Positions 21,487 through 28,283 of a stretch of DNA of 28,283 bases are shown here, piece after piece. The position numbers and the translations under genes are program-made. Location of the stretch: positions 1 through 28,283 of the forward strand of contig JAHHSK010000022.1 in assembly GCA_020025255.1 (NCBI GenBank), given 5' to 3'. Position 1 is the first letter of the stretch, and the number at the start of each line of letters is the position of its first letter. This DNA comes from Ruthenibacterium sp. (GTDB lineage Bacteria > Bacillota > Clostridia > Oscillospirales > Ruminococcaceae). The notes below the pieces were generated by a model. It did not search any database. It worked only from the letters and a program-made list of their open reading frames with translations, and was not told the origin of the DNA.

Positions 21487-22324
21487 TCTGATATCTGCCA
21501 ATTTTGCCAAACTGAAAAAGGACAAATTCTTTTGGCTGGCATTTTTCCTGATGCTTTCTTGGTCAACGATCCGGCTGCTTGCTCCATGGATCGAAGTTTT
21601 ACAAACCCCTGATTTCAAGCTTCCCGACTTGGATGCACTGTTTGTTCAGTATTATCCTTTAATTGGCGGCTTGTGTGCGATTCTGACCGGACTGTTTATT
21701 GGCCGAGAGTATAGCGACGGAACTATGCGCAATAAAGTCATTGCAGGACATTCCAGATCAAGGATCTATCTGTCCAACTTTGTGGTGAGCACTGCTGCCG
21801 GGTGGCTTTTGAATATTGCATGGATCATCCCCATGCTTGTGCTTGGGCTTCCGCTTTTTGGCTTTTTTTCAAACCCGCTTACCATAGCCGGTTATACCCT
21901 TGTCTCGTTTTTTATGATTGCGGCGCTTACAGCGGTGTTTACTGTTTTGGCAATGCTGATCCCGAATAAGACAAATTCGAGCATTTCCGTCATCTGTGCG
22001 TTTTTATTCATGTTGATGCTGGGCAGTGCGTGCTACAATCAGCTGTGTGAGCCGGAATTCATTCAATCCGGGAATGTCGTAGTGGAAGAAAGCGGAAATA
22101 TAAATATAGAAAAGTTGGAGCCTCAAAAGAATCCCGCCTATGTCGAAGGAAACACACGCAGGCTTCTTACCTTCGGCAGAGATTTTCTGCCTACCGGGCA
22201 GGCAATCCAAATGTCAAATCAGGAAGAGATCGATCTGTCGATCATGCTCGTATATTCCTCCGTACTCATTGCACTGCCCACCTGTGCCGGAATCGCGGTA
22301 TTCCGCAAAATGGATTTGAAGTAA
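21479..22324 (+). CDS. ABC-2 type transporter permease
   Basis: This 281-residue membrane protein has about six hydrophobic segments, the partner of the preceding ATPase. It starts MRNLISANFAKLKKDKFFWLAF, the usual cytoplasmic lead into helix 1. The central helices include LIGGLCAILTGLFIGREYSDGTMRNKVIAGHSR, whose GREYSDGT-RNK motif is typical of ABC-2 lantibiotic-immunity permeases. Between the last two helices is a polar segment of about 65 residues, from about 181 (CYNQLCEPEF) to 245, which is probably outside the cell and could contact the substrate or the kinase. ATG 21479 has AGGAGG 8 nt upstream inside the ATPase gene, so translation is coupled. The substrate is not known. Confidence 0.88.
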   Translation: MRNLISANFAKLKKDKFFWLAFFLMLSWSTIRLLAPWIEVLQTPDFKLPDLDALFVQYYPLIGGLCAILTGLFIGREYSDGTMRNKVIAGHSRSRIYLSNFVVSTAAGWLLNIAWIIPMLVLGLPLFGFFSNPLTIAGYTLVSFFMIAALTAVFTVLAMLIPNKTNSSISVICAFLFMLMLGSACYNQLCEPEFIQSGNVVVEESGNINIEKLEPQKNPAYVEGNTRRLLTFGRDFLPTGQAIQMSNQEEIDLSIMLVYSSVLIALPTCAGIAVFRKMDLK

Positions 22325-22329
22325 AGATA

Positions 22330-23244
22330 ATGGATGTGAAGAAAATGTTCCCATGGATACTGTGCGGTGTACTGATTATTCTGGTGGTGCTGCTGGTCAT
22401 TAAAATATTATTTCTTAAAAAAGGGATCCACGATGTGTGCATCTCCTTCCGGGAACATCTTTCTTCTGATACAAATACACTGATTTTCGTTTCTTCCGGG
22501 GACCGTCAAATAAAAAAACTGGCAGCTCAAATCAACGTACAGCTTCGCCAGCTGCGCAAAGAAAGGCTTCGGTTTCAGAATGGTGACAGAGAGCTGAAAG
22601 AAGCGGTCACAAACATCTCGCATGACCTGCGAACCCCGTTAACCGCAATCTGCGGATATCTGGATTTATTGAAGCATGAGGATAAGAATGAAACAGTCCA
22701 GAGGTATCTTGCTCAAATTGAAGAAAGAACCGATACCATGAAGTCCCTTACCGAAGAACTGTTCCGTTACAGTATGATTCATGCAGAAAAAGCCCTCAGC
22801 CCCGAAAGGCTCAACCTTTGCCGCGTGCTTGAGGATAATCTTCTTTCCTTTTATGGTGTTATGCAGGAAAAAGGCATCGTTCCGCAGATTTCACTCCCGG
22901 AAGAGCCGGTCTGGAGCGTGCTGGACAAGGCTGCGCTGAACCGTATTTTCTCTAACATAATCAATAATGCAGTCAAGTATTCGGATGGCGATTTGGTTGT
23001 GAAACTCACAACAGAGGGAACAATCACCTTTTCAAACACGGCGAAAGACTTAACTTCAGTGGAGGTAGGGCGGTTGTTTGATCGTTTTTATACCGTAGAA
23101 TCTGCAAAAAGTTCTACCGGACTGGGACTGTCCATTGCTAAGATGCTGACAGAAAAATGCGCAGGCAATATCGCGGCAGAATATCATGACGATCAGCTGC
23201 AAATCAAACTACAGTTGAGAACAGAGGATGCTTCGGACGGATAA
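22330..23244 (+). CDS. Sensor histidine kinase with minimal sensor region
   Basis: This 304-residue histidine kinase has one obvious membrane helix (about 9-29) and no extracellular domain. A linker of about 60 residues leads to the dimer domain with NISHDLRTPLTAICGY, the phosphorylated His98. The ATPase domain shows NIINNAVKYS (N box), LFDRFYTVES (F box) and STGLGLSIAK (G box). The second hydrophobic patch, TNTLIFVSS near 49-56, is too short to be a helix. The lack of a sensor suggests that the signal comes through the membrane or through the neighbouring ABC transporter, as in Bce-type modules; this is inferred. The gene starts 5 nt after the permease stop codon with a weak ribosome binding site, so coupling is likely. 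It presumably phosphorylates the regulator encoded at the head of the operon. Confidence 0.9.
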   Translation: MDVKKMFPWILCGVLIILVVLLVIKILFLKKGIHDVCISFREHLSSDTNTLIFVSSGDRQIKKLAAQINVQLRQLRKERLRFQNGDRELKEAVTNISHDLRTPLTAICGYLDLLKHEDKNETVQRYLAQIEERTDTMKSLTEELFRYSMIHAEKALSPERLNLCRVLEDNLLSFYGVMQEKGIVPQISLPEEPVWSVLDKAALNRIFSNIINNAVKYSDGDLVVKLTTEGTITFSNTAKDLTSVEVGRLFDRFYTVESAKSSTGLGLSIAKMLTEKCAGNIAAEYHDDQLQIKLQLRTEDASDG

Positions 23245-23256
23245 CAGGAAAAGCAG

Positions 23257-23290
23257 AAAAACCAGCTGTAACAATACAGGCTGGTTTTTT
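23257..23290 (+). terminator. Terminator of the two-component/ABC operon
   Basis: AAAAACCAGC (23257-23266) pairs with GCTGGTTTTT (23280-23289), extended inward by TGTA/TACA with one bulged G. A T run closes it. The 170 nt that follow, up to the putP end, hold no supported gene. Confidence 0.82.
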
Positions 23291-23458
23291 GTGACCTTGA
23301 ATCCGTTCATTGCGGAATTCATGCGGGTTTTCGGTTTTCTGTGAAAGCGATCGGCAAACGGGCGAAGCGTTTTCTTTCCTGCATAATCTTTCCACAGGAT
23401 CGATCTTACAGGGACATCATCTTTTTATGCGGTTCGATCGCTGGCAGCTGGAACCGCA

Positions 23459-24997
23459 TCAGGCAAGACGGTTTTGATAAGCATCAAACCCGCGGACAAC
23501 TTCCTCGTCTGGTGCCGCTGTCAGCAGTGATACAGTGACAACAAGAATACAGTTGAACAGGAAGGCGGGAAGCAGTTCATAGATTGAAAATACGCCGCCC
23601 ATCGGACGAATCAGAAATTTCCACACAAAAACCATAATTCCGCCGCCCACAAGCCCGGCAGTGACGCCCTGATGATTGCTGCGCTTCCAAAACAGGGAAC
23701 ATAGGATGGCCGGGCCGAATGTGGCACCAAAACCGGCCCATGCAAACGAGACAATGGCGAAAATGCTGCTTTCCGGATTGGATGCTAGGAAAACAGCGAT
23801 CACGGCGATGAAAACGACACTCAAACGTGCCATAAGCATAGTTTGCTTTTGTGACATACGGATGCCGAATACATCACCCAAAAGATTTTCTGAAAAAGCG
23901 GAAGATGCGGCAAGCAGCTGGGAATCTGCGGTGGACATTGTGGCAGCAAGGATGCCGGCAAGAATCATACCGGCAACTACGGCGGAAAACGCCCCGTTTG
24001 AGGCGAGCAGATCGGCAATGCGGATGATGATAGTTTCAGATTCGGCACCTTCTAAGTGCTCGATCTTTCCCGCAGCGGAAACAGCACGCCCGATCACACC
24101 GATAAAAACAGCGATGCTCATGGAAATAACAACCCAGATCGAAGCAATGCGGCGGGAAAGCTTTAGCTCGCTTTCACTGCGGATCGCCATAAAACGAACA
24201 AGAATGTGAGGCATGCCAAGATAGCCAAGCCCCCAGGCGATCATGGAAAGCACATTCATGAAATTGTATGCAGCCGCAGTATGTTCGCCGGAAATGTAGC
24301 TTTGCACAAGGCTCAGATATCCCGGGAGGGCTTTTGCGTTTTCGGCAACGGCAGCAAAACCGCCTGCCTGATGAATGCCGAAGCCGGTAATGACGATCAG
24401 TGCCGTTGACATAATAATCGATTGAATCAAATCCATGGTTGCAACGGCAGAAAAGCCGCCAACCGAGGTATAGCTGATGATTACGATTGCGCCTAGGATG
24501 ACAGCAAGCATATAATCCCAGCCAAACAGGCTGTGAAAAAGCTTGCCGATTGCAGCAAGGCCGGATGCAACATAAGGAACGAAGAATACCAGAATGATCA
24601 GTGAGGAAAGGCATAGGATGACCGGGCGCTTTTCTGCGTAACGTTTGGATAGGAACGAAGGAATCGTAATCGCATCCAATTCGACGCTGTAAAGGCGTAT
24701 GCGCTTGGAAACCAGCAAAAAATTCACATAAGTGCCCAGTGCAAGCCCAATGGCTGTCCAGCTTGCATCGGCAATGCCGGTAAGATACGCAATACCGGGA
24801 AGCCCCATCAACAGCCAGGAAGACATATCGCTTGCTTCGGCACTCATGGCTGTGACAAGAGGTCCCATATTTCTGCCGCCCAGATAAAACCCCTCGGAGT
24901 TGCGTTTGGAACGCCGCCCGATTACAATCCCCACCAAAATAGTAAAACACAGATGCAAAAGAATTACGGCAGTTAAAATTATTTGAGTATGGCTCAT
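23459..24997 (-). CDS. putP: Sodium/solute symporter, PutP-like (sodium/proline)
   Basis: This 512-residue SSS-family symporter couples sodium entry to uptake of a small solute, proline in the closest well-known group. About 12-13 hydrophobic segments are visible. PutP signatures are YLGGRNMGPLVTAMSAEASDMSSWLLMGLPG near the start, TAIGLALGTYVNFLLVSKRIR, TSVGGFSAVATMDLIQ, LGYLGMPHILVRFMAI and ILAATMSTADSQLLAASSAFSENL, which carries the Ser/Thr pair of the sodium site. The motif match is strong for PutP, but proline is not proven. ATG 24997 has AAAGGAGT 10 nt upstream on the minus strand; the longer frame to 25591 lacks a ribosome binding site. The gene is alone on its strand, with its own promoter, and is convergent with the kinase operon. 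Confidence 0.9.
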   Translation of the reverse strand: MSHTQIILTAVILLHLCFTILVGIVIGRRSKRNSEGFYLGGRNMGPLVTAMSAEASDMSSWLLMGLPGIAYLTGIADASWTAIGLALGTYVNFLLVSKRIRLYSVELDAITIPSFLSKRYAEKRPVILCLSSLIILVFFVPYVASGLAAIGKLFHSLFGWDYMLAVILGAIVIISYTSVGGFSAVATMDLIQSIIMSTALIVITGFGIHQAGGFAAVAENAKALPGYLSLVQSYISGEHTAAAYNFMNVLSMIAWGLGYLGMPHILVRFMAIRSESELKLSRRIASIWVVISMSIAVFIGVIGRAVSAAGKIEHLEGAESETIIIRIADLLASNGAFSAVVAGMILAGILAATMSTADSQLLAASSAFSENLLGDVFGIRMSQKQTMLMARLSVVFIAVIAVFLASNPESSIFAIVSFAWAGFGATFGPAILCSLFWKRSNHQGVTAGLVGGGIMVFVWKFLIRPMGGVFSIYELLPAFLFNCILVVTVSLLTAAPDEEVVRGFDAYQNRLA

Positions 24998-25099
24998 GAT
25001 ACGCTCACTCCTTTTTATACCACCGGAAAAAACGAAAATGCGCATAGAAAAAGATTTATGTGCTCTAAATTTGACCGGTATGTGAATTAATGTTTCTTT

Positions 25100-25128
25100 A
25101 TTATAGTCAAAGTACAGGGGAAAAGCAA
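25100..25128 (-). promoter_or_regulatory. Promoter of the putP-like gene
   Basis: On the minus strand TTGCTT (25128-25123) and the consensus TATAAT (25105-25100) are 17 bases apart. The leader would be about 95 nt. Confidence 0.65.
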
Positions 25129-25288
25129 TCAAAAGTACCTTATGAAACGGATAAAACGGCAAAAAACCCGCTTCGCTTGCCGCATTTGTACAGGGCAGAG
25201 CACAGAAGCAGCACAAGTGCCGGAATATGCAGAAAAAAGCTTTATCCCTGAAAAAATCGATGAAACTTGGGGTATGTGGTGCTTTGTG

Positions 25289-25318
25289 TTGACGATAAAA
25301 CATCGGCAGAGGTAGGAT
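25289..25318 (+). promoter_or_regulatory. Predicted promoter of the SDR/flavoprotein operon
   Basis: TTGACG (25289-25294) and TAGGAT (25313-25318) are 18 bases apart, giving a leader of about 135 nt. Within the gene-free stretch 25129-25460 I also see a CGGCAA/TTGCCG stem near 25160-25185 and a GCAGG/CCTGC stem near 25340-25365, of unknown meaning, and no supported gene. Confidence 0.45.
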
Positions 25319-25460
25319 AAAGAAAAAGCATGCGCCGTGCAGATGCAGGAAAATGCAGCTGCCTGCGCAAAAGGATCGAACCGTTTGGCCTTGTTTGTAT
25401 GCGGTGATGCAAGCGCAAAGGCATACAGCGGCAGGGCAGAAAACAGAACAGGGGGAAAGC

Positions 25461-26228
25461 ATGAAAAAAACAGCGATCGTAACGGGAGCAAGCCGGGGAA
25501 TCGGGTTTGCTGTGGCGCGGCAGCTCGGAAAAGATAACTTTAATATTGTGGTTTTTGCCACAACGCCGGAAGAAAAAAATCGCAAAAACATGCAGCTTCT
25601 GCAAAAAGATGAAACGCCATACCTCTATGTGCAGGGCAGTCTCGATAGCAGTGAAGATCGTGCCCGGTTGGTAGAAGAAACGGTAAAGACATTCGGCGGT
25701 GTGCATGTACTGGTCAACAATGCGGGTGTTGCGCCGAAGGTGCGAGCGGATTTGCTGGAAATGACAGAGGAAAGCTTTGATCGAGTGCTATCCATCAACA
25801 CAAAAGGGAATATGTTCTTGACGCAGCTTGTGGCAAAGCAGATGATTCGACAGCCTCAGGAAGGAAAAAAGAAAGGAACGATCATTAACATTTCCTCCTG
25901 CAGTGCGGTGGTGTCCAGTGTCAATCGAGGAGAATATTGTGTATCCAAGGCGGGCGTGGCAATGCTTACTAAGCTGTACGCCGATCGCCTTGCGGGGGAA
26001 GGAATCCTGGTGCATGAAGTGCGCCCCGGTGTGATAGCGACGGATATGACAAGTGCGGTGCAGGAAAAATACAATGCGCTTATCGAGCAGGGGGCATTCC
26101 CGATTGCACGCTGGGGCACACCGGAGGATGTAGCACAGGTCGTCAGTGCGCTGTGCAGTGATAAATTTTGCTATACGACAGGAAATCATATTGATGTGGA
26201 CGGTGGGTTTCACATTCAGCGCTTATAA
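25461..26228 (+). CDS. Short-chain dehydrogenase/reductase (FabG-like)
   Basis: This 255-residue NAD(P)-dependent SDR oxidoreductase acts on an alcohol/ketone pair, like 3-oxoacyl reductases. The cofactor motif is TGASRGIG (8-15); NNAG is present in VLVNNAGVAPKVR. The catalytic set is Ser146 (or Ser145) in NISSCSAV, Tyr159 and Lys163 in GEYCVSKAG, with Asn in SINTKGN. The C-terminus has the SDR tail RWGTPEDVAQVVSALCSD and TGNHIDVDGGFHIQRL. The unusual FATTPEEKNRKN segment follows the second strand, where NADP preference is often set by a basic residue; none is obvious, so cofactor choice is open. ATG 25461 is used, with GGGGGAAA upstream. It forms an operon with the flavoprotein 26 nt downstream. 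Confidence 0.9.
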   Translation: MKKTAIVTGASRGIGFAVARQLGKDNFNIVVFATTPEEKNRKNMQLLQKDETPYLYVQGSLDSSEDRARLVEETVKTFGGVHVLVNNAGVAPKVRADLLEMTEESFDRVLSINTKGNMFLTQLVAKQMIRQPQEGKKKGTIINISSCSAVVSSVNRGEYCVSKAGVAMLTKLYADRLAGEGILVHEVRPGVIATDMTSAVQEKYNALIEQGAFPIARWGTPEDVAQVVSALCSDKFCYTTGNHIDVDGGFHIQRL

Positions 26229-26254
26229 TATAATGAGGAAACGGAGGTCAACCC

Positions 26255-28204
26255 ATGACACAGAGTATGCTGGATGGCGTGCCGATGTATGAATGCAATA
26301 CCGCTGTGGTGGGCAGCGGTGCGGCAGGCTTCAACGCGGCCGATTGTCTTTGGTCAGGCGGGCAGACGGATATCATTTTGGTGACGGATCATATCCATGC
26401 GGGGACATCACGGAATACCGGCTCCGATAAGCAGACCTATTACAAGCTTACGCTTTCGGGAAGTGAGCCGGACAGCGTGCGGGAAATGGCGCAGACTTTG
26501 TTTTCCGGCCAGTGCGTAGACGGCGATCTTGCGCTGTGCGAAGCGGCGCTGAGCGCACCGTGTTTTTTTAAGCTGGCAGAACTGGGGGTTCCGTTCCCGA
26601 AAAATCGATACGGTGAATTTGTCGGATATAAGACCGACCACGATCCTCGCCGCCGTGCAACAAGTGCCGGGCCGTATACTTCACGCTGCATGACAGAATG
26701 TCTGGAACAGGCTGTGAAGAAGAAAGGAGTACCGATCCTCGACGAACTGCAGGTGGTTTCAATCCTGCGCAGCAAAGATGCAGTCTGCGGGCTGCTGTGC
26801 TTGAATCTTGCCGCGCAGCAAAACGAAACGCAACGCTTTGTTCTGGTTTGCTGTAAAAATATCATATATGCAACCGGCGGCCCGGCCGGAATGTACGCGG
26901 ACAGCGTGTACCCCAAAGGGCATTATGGGGCAACGGGTACTGCGCTGGAAGCCGGTATACTTGGGCGGAATCTGACAGAATGGCAGTATGGATTGGCATC
27001 GGTACATCCACGCTGGAACGTATCCGGCACCTATATGCAGGCGCTGCCGCGTGTTTTCTCGGCGGCACCGGATGGGAGCGATGAACGGGAATTTCTGAAT
27101 GATTATTTCCCAGAACCGGCAGAATTGCTGACAAGGATTTTTCTGAAAGGATACCAGTGGCCGTTTGATGTGCGCAAGGCCGCAAACGGCAGTTCGCTGA
27201 TCGATCTGCTTGTGCTGCGTGAAACACAAAAAGGCCGTAAGGTATATCTGGATTATCGCACCAACCCATGCGCAGGCAAAGTCGATTTTCAAGCACTGTC
27301 TGCAGAAGCGCGAAGCTATCTGGAAAAGGCGGAAGCCTGTTTTGGAACACCGTTTGACCGTCTGATGCAGATGAATGCGCCCGCAGTGGAGTTTTATAGG
27401 GAAAAAGGGGTGGATTTGGCAAGCGAGCCGCTGGAAATTGCGCTGTGTGCACAGCATAATAATGGCGGGCTTGCAGTGGATGCTTGGTGGAGAACGAATC
27501 TGCAGGGCTTTTTTGCAATAGGAGAGGCTGCCGCTACACATGGGGTTTACCGTCCGGGCGGAACCGCGTTGAATTCCGGGCAGGTTGGGGCCGTCCGTGC
27601 ATCAGAGTACATTGCGGCGTACCGCACAGGACGTTATGATGATCCGGCAGAGTTTCGGCACAGTGCACAGCAGGCGATAAAAAAAGCGCGCAGTATAAAA
27701 GCGGCGGTGCTTTCGGAAAACACATCCAACGTGGATAAAATCTGGCAGGAAGCCGCTCGCCGGATGAGCAATATAGGGGCTGCGATCCGAGATATCCGCC
27801 AGATCGTTCCTGCGGTAAATCAAACAAAAGAGCTTGTGGAGAATTTTTCAAGCCTTGTACGGATACAGGATGTCGGTGAACTGGATAAGGTGTTTCGGCT
27901 GCGGGACATGCTGCTTTGCCAATATGTTTATCTCAGTGCCATGAAGGATTATATTGAAACCGGAGGCAGAAGCCGCGGAAGTGCACTATATATCGATCCG
28001 GACGGAAAAGCACCGCTTACGGCACTGCCGGATGCGTTTGCGTATACGTTAGACGATGGGGCACGCGGTTCTATGGTGCAAGAAGTCCAGCTTTCTGAAA
28101 ACGGATGTGCTTTTCTGTGGCGTAAGGTGCGCCCGATCCCAAACAGCGATGATTTCTTTGAGAACGTGTGGAAAGGCTATCGGGAAAACAAAAATATTAT
28201 CTGA
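26255..28204 (+). CDS. FAD-binding flavoprotein, fumarate reductase/aspartate oxidase-like
   Basis: This 649-residue flavoprotein is related to the FrdA/SdhA and L-aspartate oxidase group, which exchange hydride between FAD and a C-C bond of a carboxylic acid. The Rossmann motif is GSGAAG (20-25). The FAD clamp segments include TSRNTGSDKQTYYKL, NIIYATGGPAGMYADS, a central HNNGGLAVD and the C-terminal FFAIGEAAATHGVYRPGGTALNSGQVGA. The helical tail from about 480 (SAQQAIKKARSIKA) to the end fits the C-terminal domain of this family, here longer than usual. The expected active-site positions for fumarate reduction (HTG/TMGG and a catalytic Arg) are not matched clearly, so the substrate probably differs. 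No signal peptide or haem motif is seen. ATG 26255 has GGAGG 7 nt upstream. No FrdB- or FrdC-like partner is encoded nearby. Confidence 0.78.
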   Translation: MTQSMLDGVPMYECNTAVVGSGAAGFNAADCLWSGGQTDIILVTDHIHAGTSRNTGSDKQTYYKLTLSGSEPDSVREMAQTLFSGQCVDGDLALCEAALSAPCFFKLAELGVPFPKNRYGEFVGYKTDHDPRRRATSAGPYTSRCMTECLEQAVKKKGVPILDELQVVSILRSKDAVCGLLCLNLAAQQNETQRFVLVCCKNIIYATGGPAGMYADSVYPKGHYGATGTALEAGILGRNLTEWQYGLASVHPRWNVSGTYMQALPRVFSAAPDGSDEREFLNDYFPEPAELLTRIFLKGYQWPFDVRKAANGSSLIDLLVLRETQKGRKVYLDYRTNPCAGKVDFQALSAEARSYLEKAEACFGTPFDRLMQMNAPAVEFYREKGVDLASEPLEIALCAQHNNGGLAVDAWWRTNLQGFFAIGEAAATHGVYRPGGTALNSGQVGAVRASEYIAAYRTGRYDDPAEFRHSAQQAIKKARSIKAAVLSENTSNVDKIWQEAARRMSNIGAAIRDIRQIVPAVNQTKELVENFSSLVRIQDVGELDKVFRLRDMLLCQYVYLSAMKDYIETGGRSRGSALYIDPDGKAPLTALPDAFAYTLDDGARGSMVQEVQLSENGCAFLWRKVRPIPNSDDFFENVWKGYRENKNII

Positions 28205-28209
28205 ACAAC

Positions 28210-28241
28210 AACGCCCTATGTGTCTGCACATATAGGGCGTT
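28210..28241 (+). terminator. Hairpin after the flavoprotein gene, probable terminator
   Basis: AACGCCCTATGTG (28210-28222) pairs with CACATATAGGGCGTT (28227-28241) with a two-base bulge. The following TAAATATTAG is only moderately T-rich, so termination may be partial. Confidence 0.55.
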
Positions 28242-28273
28242 AAATATTAGGCGTTGGAAAAGGAATAAAACAC

Positions 28274-28279
28274 TTGACA
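28274..28279 (+). promoter_or_regulatory. -35 box of a promoter cut by the window end
   Basis: A consensus TTGACA lies four bases from the window end. Its -10 partner, if present, is outside, and the gene it serves cannot be seen. Confidence 0.3.
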
Positions 28280-28283
28280 ATAG

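Overview
The window looks like a piece of chromosome from an anaerobic, gut-type Bacillota (Clostridia-like) bacterium. The basis is strong AGGAGG-type ribosome binding sites, classical TTGACA/TATAAT-like promoters, hairpin-plus-T-run terminators, a rubrerythrin, an enoate-reductase-type flavoenzyme with a 4Fe-4S motif, and several intracellular glycoside hydrolases. Base composition looks balanced and fairly even along the window. I see no transposase, phage gene, CRISPR array or plasmid gene. The genus cannot be fixed from the sequence alone.

Layout. 1-131: the tail of a sialidase-like gene. 371-2632: a GH3 glycosidase behind its own promoter. 2815-2890: a free-standing tRNA-Ala(GGC) with promoter and terminator. 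3013-4598: divergent rubrerythrin and YitT-type membrane protein. 4744-5634 (minus): a YhcC/TIGR01212-type radical SAM protein whose reading frame lacks a normal start codon. 5860-8572: a TetR regulator divergent from a large OYE-type flavin/Fe-S reductase. 8758-9708: an EamA exporter. 9810-13351: a compact set of ArsR regulator, four-helix DUF2871-type membrane protein, VOC protein and UvrA-like ATPase. 13805-15715: a GH129/GH101-like glycosidase. 15819-19485: an asymmetric two-gene ABC exporter. 19822-23244: a response regulator, a BcrA-like ATPase, an ABC-2 permease and a histidine kinase with almost no sensor domain. 23459-24997 (minus): a PutP-type sodium/solute symporter. 25461-28204: an SDR dehydrogenase followed by a FrdA-like flavoprotein.

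How the parts fit. Two regulatory sites stand out because the repeats are directly visible. Four TTGAC repeats at 11-12 bp spacing lie between the response regulator gene and its ABC transporter, and are a good candidate for the regulator's operator. Two back-to-back 16-bp repeats lie just downstream of the arsR promoter, and are a good candidate for the ArsR operator. The ArsR/DUF2871/VOC/UvrA-like group reads like a small stress or xenobiotic-resistance locus. The ABC exporter and the adjacent two-component/BcrA-type system read like drug or antimicrobial-peptide defence. The two full glycosidases lack visible signal peptides, so they probably act on imported sugars. No importer is present in the window.

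The least explained pieces are the roughly 210-nt structured leader before the response regulator, the four-codon minicistron overlapping the first exporter gene, and the missing start of the radical SAM gene.
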